DNA of 64,000 nucleotides, taken from the NCBI RefSeq assembly GCF_002954265.1, contig NZ_PPSL01000002.1, positions 744,001-808,000 on the forward strand, given 5' to 3'. The notes under the pieces are model-generated. The model made no database searches. It worked only from the letters and a program-made list of their open reading frames with translations, and was not told the DNA's origin. The position numbers and the translations under genes are program-made. Shown one piece after another: positions 53,526 through 61,079 of the stretch; positions within the stretch are counted from its first letter, which is position 1, and each line of letters starts with the position of its first letter. The stretch is from Flavipsychrobacter stenotrophus (lineage in GTDB: Bacteria > Bacteroidota > Bacteroidia > Chitinophagales > Chitinophagaceae).

Positions 53526-53560
53526 AAGAAGGGCTAAGCACTCCGTGCTTAGCCCTTCTT
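53526..53560. terminator. Hairpin terminator between the MFS and DUF1569 genes
   Basis: AAGAAGGGCTAAGCAC / GTGCTTAGCCCTTCTT, a 16-bp perfect stem with a 3-nt loop; serves two convergent genes. Confidence 0.9.
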
Positions 53561-53582
53561 ACATGATCTTTGTGCCCAGCTA

Positions 53583-54041
53583 CTATACACCAAACTGGCT
53601 CAGGTGATGGTCAAGATGCTTATAAAACATATTGTTCCATTCTAACTTGGTAAGCGGACCGAAAGAGTTGGATTCCTTATTGTCGAAGTGAGCAATGCCC
53701 ATTTGTTCGGTCTTGTTCAGGTAGTCTGTCAGCCTCTTTTGCTCAGTTTCAAACACTCTCGGATCTGTGATCAGGAATGCCGGTGCAGTCCTTGAGTTTT
53801 GCTTATACGGAGCCTCATTAACCACAAGGTTCTTCACAAATGCTTTTAACAGGAAGCGGGTAAATGCTCCAGGCTTAGGGTGCTTATTGTCATAAACCAT
53901 TTCATACGTCACACAGCAATGTGCCAGCATCTGCGATACGCTCATCTTGCCCCACTTAGGCTGGGTATCGGGCTGTAGTTTATTGATGCGGTCTATAATG
54001 CCGTCTGTTACGCTGCGGGTAAATATATTAGGTAATGCCAT
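53583..54041 (-). CDS. DUF1569 (DinB-like) protein
   Basis: A 152-residue helical protein. SVSQMLAHCCVTYEM and the C-terminal YKHLDHHLSQFG place histidines as in the DinB metal site, matching DUF1569. Function unknown. It lies downstream of the first TPR kinase on the same strand, 57 nt away. Confidence 0.85.
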   Translation of the reverse strand: MALPNIFTRSVTDGIIDRINKLQPDTQPKWGKMSVSQMLAHCCVTYEMVYDNKHPKPGAFTRFLLKAFVKNLVVNEAPYKQNSRTAPAFLITDPRVFETEQKRLTDYLNKTEQMGIAHFDNKESNSFGPLTKLEWNNMFYKHLDHHLSQFGV

Positions 54042-54098
54042 GCTCTTTTTTGCGGAAAGATATAAACATTATCCAAAACGTTTGACACCCAGGGTATT

Positions 54099-56063
54099 TC
54101 ACTTGTCGCCGGCGGCTTTAGGCATTGAAAAAAAGAAGGTGGTCCCTTTGCCTACAGTGCTTTCTACCCAAAGATCACCACCATTCTTAATAGCAAACTC
54201 CTTACATAGCATCAGTCCCATTCCGGTTCCCTTTTCATTAGCTGTTCCTTCTGTGCTATGAAACGGTTCAAATATCCGCTTCAACTGCTCAAGCGGTATA
54301 CCCGTTCCATTGTCCTTAACAGAGAATACCACCATATCCTTCAGCATTGTTTCATCAGCATTGATCTCTATAGTACCATTCTCGTACGTAAACTTTATGG
54401 CATTGGCCAGCAGGTTGCGGACTATAAAGTCAAAATGAGTGTAGTCGGCATATACAGTGAGACCTTCCGGTATATTGTTTCGTACAGCGATACTTTTATC
54501 CACTGTTGCAGAATGTTTGAAATCAACATTCTGCTGTACAAATGGCCTTGCCTCGAACGGTAGTTGTTGCAGGCTGGTGCCTTTCATTAGCGACTGCCCC
54601 CAAAACAGCAGCTTGTCCAGCGTTTCAGAGGTAGCCTTGGTATCTGTTTTTAGCTGTTGGAATATCTCCTTCTTTTCATTCTCATCAAATATGTTCTGGT
54701 CATAAAGATCCAGCACCATATATATCCTGGCCAGCGGTGCTCTCAGATCATGGCCTATTATCGAGAATAGTTTGTTTTTGGTGCTATTGAGTTCACTCAG
54801 CTCACCCTCATGTTTTACCAGCTTTTTATTCAGCTTTTTTGTACGGCTATACATTACTATCATAGTGGTCAGTGCTATGATAAGCGCTATAGATACTATA
54901 GTTATGATAGTACTTTGTACCGCATTCCTATGGCTCAGACTTTCCAGCTGTCGCACACGGCTATTAGATTTTAACAGCAGACGGGTCGTATTATTTTCTT
55001 TAAATTCTTTCTCCCTGTTTATCCTGTCAATGCTGTCTATTATTTTGGTCTGCATCTTAGAGGCATAGACAGCATTCATATACTTGCCCTGCCGTTCATA
55101 CATAATGGCTAGTTCGCCAAAGAGCCTTGCCCGCGTTGCCGGGTTGTGCATTTTATTGCATATGCCCATGGCCTCATCAAGGTACTCATTGGCATACTGC
55201 GGTAATGCTATCTCTGCTGCATTAAGCAATATATTTATTTGCATGGCATACAGGTTTTGCCGCCTGGCTATGCTCATGGCCCTATTCCAGCAGTCAATTG
55301 CTTTACTGGCATCTCCCCGTTCATTATAGTAAACACCCAGGCTATACAGGCTTTGTGCATGTGCGTTGATCAACTCCGGCACATCACTCAATATGATATT
55401 CCGCTGCAGGTATTTCAGTGCCTCTTCATCTTTGTTCTTTGCCAGGTATAGTTCTGCTAGGCAGTTGTTCAGTGCAATGGTGGTATCCGATACAGGTACC
55501 TTTTTCGCAAGGTCTTCTGCCCCCATAAGATACATTTGGGCTGTAGCTACATCGCTGTTTTGCAGGTATAGTTTGCCCAGGTTCATATAGGTCAGCATTC
55601 TGCCGGCATGATCAGTTACTATAGTGTCATAGAGCTCCAGCGCGGTTGCGTAATACTCTATAGCGGCAAGGTCGTTTTTACGCGCTGCCTCAAGTGTGCC
55701 TATAAAATTTTGCACAAGGGCTATATTTCTCAGGTCGTGCAACTCTCTGTAAAGTCCAATGATGAACAGTGCCCTTTGTTTTGCCTGTTCATACCTGCCC
55801 TGTTCCCGGTCTATTAGTGCAAGTGCCATCAGCATCTCTGCCTGGCCTTCTATATAATGATTGCTGAGACTATACAACAAGCCTTGTTCTGCATAATATA
55901 CCGATGAATCATTGGCTGTGTTCTTAGCCTTTTCTATCGCTTGTTTATATACGGCGATTTTACCTTCATGCACTTTATCATCGCCAAAGCAGAGGGCAGG
56001 TAAGCTTAATAGTAATAACAGAATTTGAAAATAGAGCGGGATATTTCTCAGTTTCATGATCAT
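54099..56063 (-). CDS. TPR sensor histidine kinase (first of a tandem pair)
   Basis: About 654 residues. A signal peptide or anchor (MIMKLRNIPLYFQILLLLLSLPALCFG) leads into a periplasmic TPR array (about 30-370). One membrane helix (about 395-415) and a short coiled coil follow, then a HisKA-like domain (LFSIIGHDLRAPLARI) and ATPase domain (NLLANAIKF, DNGTGIP, KGTGMGLMLCKE). No receiver domain. The ATG at 56063 gives the most typical signal peptide; the frame extends to 56084. A close paralogue lies directly upstream on the same strand. Confidence 0.9.
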   Translation of the reverse strand: MIMKLRNIPLYFQILLLLLSLPALCFGDDKVHEGKIAVYKQAIEKAKNTANDSSVYYAEQGLLYSLSNHYIEGQAEMLMALALIDREQGRYEQAKQRALFIIGLYRELHDLRNIALVQNFIGTLEAARKNDLAAIEYYATALELYDTIVTDHAGRMLTYMNLGKLYLQNSDVATAQMYLMGAEDLAKKVPVSDTTIALNNCLAELYLAKNKDEEALKYLQRNIILSDVPELINAHAQSLYSLGVYYNERGDASKAIDCWNRAMSIARRQNLYAMQINILLNAAEIALPQYANEYLDEAMGICNKMHNPATRARLFGELAIMYERQGKYMNAVYASKMQTKIIDSIDRINREKEFKENNTTRLLLKSNSRVRQLESLSHRNAVQSTIITIVSIALIIALTTMIVMYSRTKKLNKKLVKHEGELSELNSTKNKLFSIIGHDLRAPLARIYMVLDLYDQNIFDENEKKEIFQQLKTDTKATSETLDKLLFWGQSLMKGTSLQQLPFEARPFVQQNVDFKHSATVDKSIAVRNNIPEGLTVYADYTHFDFIVRNLLANAIKFTYENGTIEINADETMLKDMVVFSVKDNGTGIPLEQLKRIFEPFHSTEGTANEKGTGMGLMLCKEFAIKNGGDLWVESTVGKGTTFFFSMPKAAGDK

Positions 56064-56233
56064 AGTTTTCAGAGGTGATGCCACACACTATTTATACGGC
56101 TAAACTTTTTATATAGTTTCATAATGAATAAGTGAATCGAGGCATATTTAAATAATTCATTCATTGTGTTCCGATTATATAAAAGGATGGGAATTAAAAA
56201 CAGTGCCACTGGTAGGTAGGTGGAGCACAAAAA

Positions 56234-56259
56234 ACGGGCACCCTGTTCAGGATGCCCGT
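56234..56259 (-). terminator. Terminator between the two TPR kinase genes
   Basis: ACGGGCAYCCTGAACAG-type stem (plus strand ACGGGCACCCTG / CAGGATGCCCGT, one G-T pair) followed on the minus strand by TTTTTTG. It separates the pair into two transcripts. The remainder of 56085-56284 holds nothing recognisable. Confidence 0.85.
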
Positions 56260-56284
56260 GCTTAAAGCTTTAGTTCAGTGTTAT

Positions 56285-58249
56285 CTAACCATGTTGTTTT
56301 ACAGAAACATAAAAAGTGCTGCCTTTACCCGGCTCACTGGTGGCCCATATGTCACCGCCATTCTTCACGGCAAACTCTTTACACAGCATCAATCCTATGC
56401 CGGTACCCTTTTCATTGGCCGTACCTATGTTGCTATTGAATGGCTCAAAGATCTTCTTCAGTCTTTCAGCACTTATACCCACGCCGCTATCTCTTATAGC
56501 GAATATTACATACCCGGGTTTTGAATGTTCATCGGCCGAAAAATCAATGATCCCCTTTACACCGGTAAATTTTATAGCATTGCCAAACAGGTTCCTGATG
56601 ATGAAGTCGAAATGGTTAGGATCTGTAAATATATCCAGATCTTCAGGTATGCGGTCTGTTACTACTATCTCCTTGTCCGATGCTGCTATCTTCCGCAACT
56701 CTATTGCCTGCACTATATATTGTTTGGCATAGAATCGTTCAGGTACAGTGCTTAATCCCTTCATCAGCGACTGACCCCAATATAGCAACTTATCAAGTGT
56801 CTCCACTGTAGCCTTGGTATGTTCTCTCAGACTGTCAATCAGGTACTTACGCTCTTCCTCGGGCATACTGTCATCATCTACTATTTCCAGTATGGTCGGT
56901 ATGCGGGCTACCGGCCAGCGCAGGTCGTGGCCTATTATCGAAAAGAGTTTGTTCTTCGTGTTGCTCAACTCTATCAGTTCTGCTTCGTGCTTCACCAGCT
57001 GCACATTGAGTTTACGGGTCTTTAGGTAGAAATAGACAAGTGTTATTAACGCTGCAATAAGTCCTGCCGATATGGTCATGGTCACATTGCGCTGGCGCGA
57101 AATTTCTTCTATGCGTATATTCGATTTTTCAAGGTCGTAAACAGCTCCCATACTGGCTATTTCCTTTACCATGTTTACGTGCGCTATGCTGTCTTGTATA
57201 GCCTGATATTTTCTCAAAGCCGCTATCGACTCCTTATAATCCCCCGCCTGCTCATAGATCGAAGACATTGTTTTGTATATGTCTCTTTTCAGCGTCTTGC
57301 TGCGCATATGCTCACTTAACGCCAGGGCCTGTTCAATAAATTTCATAGCCTGTACACGGTCCGTTTTGGCAAGCATGGTAGCCATTTGCAGTAGTATATC
57401 TGCCTGTCCCTCTACCAACTTCTTTTCTGTAGCTATGGCTAATCCCTGCTGCAGGTATTCCATAGCAGTTTTGGTATCGCCCATATCATTATAAAAGCTG
57501 CCCAGGTAATTCAGACTCTCCACGTGCGATGTGGTAAACTCAGGTTTATCACTGATCCTTACATTTTCTTTAAAATATTCCAGTGCCTTAGGCATGTTGC
57601 CCGTCATGGCATACTGTATACCTATATAGTTGTAGAGCGAAATAGTAAGATCAGATACCGGTTGTTTTTTGCTTACTGCTTCAGCTCGCGCAAGATACTT
57701 TTTTGAGTTTACCGTGTCGCCATATTGCAGGTACAGGCAGCCAAGGTTCATGTTGGCAACCAGTGTGCCTTCAAGGTTGGTCTTTAGGCTGTCATATATC
57801 CTCAGTGCTATAAGCAAGTGCGGCATTGCTGTCTCGTAGTTGCCCAGTGTGGCTTCTACCGCTCCGTAGCTATTGTTCATCGCGGCTATGCCTTCAGCAT
57901 CTTTCAGTTCGCTGTACAGTTTCAGTCCGTAAGACAGGCGCTGTTTGGCCAGCTCCATTCTCCCCTGGCTCTGGTCTATTTTAGCCAGCTGTTCTATTAT
58001 CTTTGCTTCGCCGATGAGTGATCTTTTGGCCACCATTACCTGTAGTCCCTTTTCACCGTAATAGTAGGCCGAATCTATATTTACAGACTTGTAGTATTTT
58101 ATGAGTTTACCATATGCAGTTATAGTTTGGCTATCAGATTTATTTTGCTGAATGGTACTCCGCAATTCATTAACATCCTGACCTAAAGCGGGGCAGGAAA
58201 TGATGAATACCCAAAACAGAAGTATCTTCAATACTTTGCTAGTTTTCAT
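56285..58249 (-). CDS. TPR sensor histidine kinase (second of a tandem pair)
   Basis: 654 residues with the same layout as its neighbour. Signal peptide (1-23, ending ALGQ), TPR array (about 45-350; readable unit ALEYFKENVRISDKPEF), membrane helix (about 380-400), coiled coil, phospho-acceptor in LFSIIGHDLRWPVARI, and ATPase domain with NLFGNAIKFT, DSGVGIS and KGTGIGLMLCKEFA. It has no cognate regulator next to it. Similarity to the downstream kinase over the whole length indicates tandem duplication. Confidence 0.92.
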   Translation of the reverse strand: MKTSKVLKILLFWVFIISCPALGQDVNELRSTIQQNKSDSQTITAYGKLIKYYKSVNIDSAYYYGEKGLQVMVAKRSLIGEAKIIEQLAKIDQSQGRMELAKQRLSYGLKLYSELKDAEGIAAMNNSYGAVEATLGNYETAMPHLLIALRIYDSLKTNLEGTLVANMNLGCLYLQYGDTVNSKKYLARAEAVSKKQPVSDLTISLYNYIGIQYAMTGNMPKALEYFKENVRISDKPEFTTSHVESLNYLGSFYNDMGDTKTAMEYLQQGLAIATEKKLVEGQADILLQMATMLAKTDRVQAMKFIEQALALSEHMRSKTLKRDIYKTMSSIYEQAGDYKESIAALRKYQAIQDSIAHVNMVKEIASMGAVYDLEKSNIRIEEISRQRNVTMTISAGLIAALITLVYFYLKTRKLNVQLVKHEAELIELSNTKNKLFSIIGHDLRWPVARIPTILEIVDDDSMPEEERKYLIDSLREHTKATVETLDKLLYWGQSLMKGLSTVPERFYAKQYIVQAIELRKIAASDKEIVVTDRIPEDLDIFTDPNHFDFIIRNLFGNAIKFTGVKGIIDFSADEHSKPGYVIFAIRDSGVGISAERLKKIFEPFNSNIGTANEKGTGIGLMLCKEFAVKNGGDIWATSEPGKGSTFYVSVKQHG

Positions 58250-58568
58250 AGATTTCTATCGGTCTGCAAACATGATTGCAAATTGGTTATGAGAAGACTG
58301 ATCAGCAATTTGCAATGTATTGCTATTAATTGACAATGTAATACTAATAAATATTGCTAATGTATCATAACTCTCAAAGTAAGCAAATATAAGGAACGTT
58401 GATAAACAATAACCACTAAGTTCGTCCCCCTTTGCTAAACAAGAGTAGGTGGTTTGTACAGCTCTCCATTTTGATTATCTCTGATGGATAACATGCCCTC
58501 CCGGCCTTAAAAATTTTAAATAGTGCTGAAAAACAAATAGTTTCGCCCTTTCAAAGCATTAACAACAT
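58250..58568. other. AT-rich intergenic region upstream of bioB
   Basis: No gene is seen. A TAGTTTCG element (58537-58544, one mismatch to TAnnTTTG) could be the -7 box of bioB, giving a leader of about 20 nt. No clear biotin-regulator operator was found. Confidence 0.4.
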
Positions 58569-59576
58569 ATGAGTGCTATCCGCCATAATTGGACAAAAGA
58601 CGAAATACAAAGCATCTACAATAAGCCTTTACTTCCATTGGTTTTGGAAGCGGCCAATGTACATAGCCAGAACCACGTGTTTGGAGAAGTACAGATCAGC
58701 AGCCTTCTTTCAATTAAAACAGGTGGCTGTTCAGAAGATTGTGCTTACTGCCCGCAGGCAGCACGATATAACACAGGTGTTGAGGTACAGGCATTAATGA
58801 AAACATCTGAAGTGGTGAAAGCTGCCGAAGCCGCTAAGGCCGGTGGTGCTTCCCGTTTCTGCATGGGTGCCGCATGGAGAGAGGTAAGAGATAACCGTGA
58901 TTTCGACCGCGTTATTGAAATGGTGAAAGCAGTGAATACGCTGGACATGGAAGTGTGCTGCACACTGGGCATGATCACCGATAGCCAGGCCGAGAGACTT
59001 GCCGAAGCAGGTCTGTATGCTTACAACCACAATGTAGATACTTCAGAAGAACATTATAGCGAGGTGATCACTACCCGCACTTACGATGACAGGTTGAATA
59101 CCTTATCTAACGTAAGAAAAGCAGGTATCTCCGTTTGCAGTGGTGGTATCATAGGCCTTGGTGAAAAAGACGAAGACCGTATAGGTATGTTGCTCACTTT
59201 GGCCAACCTGCCTGCGCATCCCGAATCAGTGCCTATCAACACACTGGTACCTGTTGCAGGTACACCGTTGGCTGAGAACAACAAGGTACCTTTCGATCAG
59301 CTGGTACGCATGATAGCAACTGCACGTATAGTTATGCCTAAAGCATCTGTACGCTTGTCTGCAGGCCGCCTCGAGCTTTCTGTATCTGAGCAGGCCATGT
59401 GCTTTATGGCTGGTGCCAATTCTATATTCGCCGGCGATAAGCTATTGACCACTCCTAATCCTGAGTTCAACAGCGACATGGAAATGTTCACCTTGCTGGG
59501 CCTTACACCAAAGGCAGCATTTGCAGATCCTACTCCACGCAGTCTGAGGACAGAATTGCAGAATGAACCCGCTTGA
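58569..59576 (+). CDS. bioB: Biotin synthase
   Basis: A 335-residue radical SAM enzyme that inserts sulfur into dethiobiotin. The SAM cluster motif is GGCSEDCAYCPQAARY (C-x3-C-x2-C). Downstream are CCTLGMI, YNHNVDTSEEHY and the Arg of ASVRLSAGR that binds the 2Fe-2S cluster. The length matches BioB. bioF overlaps its end by 14 nt. Confidence 0.97.
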   Translation: MSAIRHNWTKDEIQSIYNKPLLPLVLEAANVHSQNHVFGEVQISSLLSIKTGGCSEDCAYCPQAARYNTGVEVQALMKTSEVVKAAEAAKAGGASRFCMGAAWREVRDNRDFDRVIEMVKAVNTLDMEVCCTLGMITDSQAERLAEAGLYAYNHNVDTSEEHYSEVITTRTYDDRLNTLSNVRKAGISVCSGGIIGLGEKDEDRIGMLLTLANLPAHPESVPINTLVPVAGTPLAENNKVPFDQLVRMIATARIVMPKASVRLSAGRLELSVSEQAMCFMAGANSIFAGDKLLTTPNPEFNSDMEMFTLLGLTPKAAFADPTPRSLRTELQNEPA

Positions 59577-60693
59577 ACAACTACTGGCGGCTAAGCTGAA
59601 GGAGCGCGAAGCAGCAGGTAACCTGCGCAGCCTTTCCATTGCGGACGGCAAGGCAGACTTTTTCTCTAACGATTACCTTGGGCTGGCCACAACAGGCTTA
59701 CTCAACAACATAATCAAAGACACATACCCCGAAGCAGGCGGTACCGGTTCTACCGGTTCCCGCCTGCTTTCTGGTAATAATGCGGAGGTAGAAGCACTGG
59801 AACTTACCATTGCCCGCCACCACGGCGCCGAAGCGGCATTGGTCTACAACTCGGGCTACGATGCCAACATGGGCCTTATAGCATCAATAGGCCACCGCCA
59901 CACCACCATCATCTACGATGAACTCTGCCATGCCAGCATCATAGATGGCGTGCGTCTCAGCCAAACTCAAAACACCTTTAAGTTCCAACACAACAATATT
60001 GCCGATCTCTCCAATAAGCTACAAAGTCACTCAGGCAAAGGTCCGTTGATCGTGATCACAGAATCGGTGTTCTCTATGGATGGCGACATGGCACCTCTGG
60101 AACTGATAGCCGCCCTATGCACCGCATACAATGCCCAGCTGATAGTCGATGAGGCCCATACCACCGGCGTATATGGCCACCAGGGTGCAGGCCTTGTTAG
60201 CGCACTGGGGCTGCAAGACCAGGTATTCGCACGCGTACATACCTATGGCAAGGCACTGGGTTGTCACGGCGCTGCAGTAGTAGGGTCTGCCACACTCAGG
60301 CAATACCTTATCAACTATTCCCGCTCCTTTATCTATACCACAGCACTGCCCGTACATTCTATACGCGCCATTGCCTGTGCTTACCAATACCTTACCTCAA
60401 CCGCATATTCCGCACAGCCGCTGCACGATCTCATTGCCTACTTCAGGCACAGCATCACAGAGCGTGGCATCACAGGCTTTGTAGAGAGCACAAGCCCCGT
60501 GCAGGCATACATTACCGGTAGTAACGACACCGCCAATCACCTGTCCGCACAACTCCAGTCCGCCGGACTACAAGTCAAAGCCATCCGCAGCCCCACAGTC
60601 CCCAAAGGCGCCGAACGCCTCCGCATGTGCCTGCACACATTCAATACCCATGAGCAAATAGATATGTTGATGGGGGTGTTGGGTGGTCAATAA
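59563..60693 (+). CDS. bioF: 8-amino-7-oxononanoate synthase
   Basis: A 376-residue PLP enzyme that joins pimeloyl thioester and alanine in biotin synthesis. FSNDYLGLA, GTGSTGSRLLSGN, SVFSMDGDMAPL, VDEAHTTGVYG and the Schiff-base Lys in HTYGKALGCHGA are all present. Its start lies inside bioB (14-nt overlap), so the two are coupled. bioA, bioC and bioD are not in the window. Confidence 0.96.
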   Translation: MNPLEQLLAAKLKEREAAGNLRSLSIADGKADFFSNDYLGLATTGLLNNIIKDTYPEAGGTGSTGSRLLSGNNAEVEALELTIARHHGAEAALVYNSGYDANMGLIASIGHRHTTIIYDELCHASIIDGVRLSQTQNTFKFQHNNIADLSNKLQSHSGKGPLIVITESVFSMDGDMAPLELIAALCTAYNAQLIVDEAHTTGVYGHQGAGLVSALGLQDQVFARVHTYGKALGCHGAAVVGSATLRQYLINYSRSFIYTTALPVHSIRAIACAYQYLTSTAYSAQPLHDLIAYFRHSITERGITGFVESTSPVQAYITGSNDTANHLSAQLQSAGLQVKAIRSPTVPKGAERLRMCLHTFNTHEQIDMLMGVLGGQ

Positions 60694-60820
60694 CGCAGGC
60701 AACACTTGCTTGCCTGCCAGCTATCGCGACAGAACCAAAATATAACACAACACCATCGCAAAAGTTAGTCTCGATTATTTCGGAGCGCTCATGACAATAT
60801 GATTTAACAGATCTCCGACC

Positions 60821-60962
60821 ACAAGTGTTCGAAAAGAGTAAAACAACTCGTGATATGTCCCGTAGGGACTACCGGTTTGTAGTAAAACGCAACAAAAAAT
60901 GGGCATTGCCCCGTCAGGGGTTACCCTTATCCAGGCACATTAACAACTTTTAGAACACTTAT
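60821..60962. mobile_element. Short inverted-repeat element, copy B (uninterrupted)
   Basis: Ends ACAAGTGTTCGAAAAG (60821-60836) and CTTTTAGAACACTTAT (60947-60962) are imperfect inverted repeats. The interior matches copy A (50619-51051) minus its two nested inserts. Similarity extends weakly upstream to about 60760. The remaining bases of 60694-61079 show no gene. Confidence 0.72.
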
Positions 60963-61079
60963 GGTCTCCGCCCCCGGCTCTGCAACAGCAAAACATCACA
61001 TAATTTACAAATGTTAGTTAACAGCAAGTTGATATTGTCAGTATGCTTATACCTAACTTTACGGCTTAATTTTCGTTAG

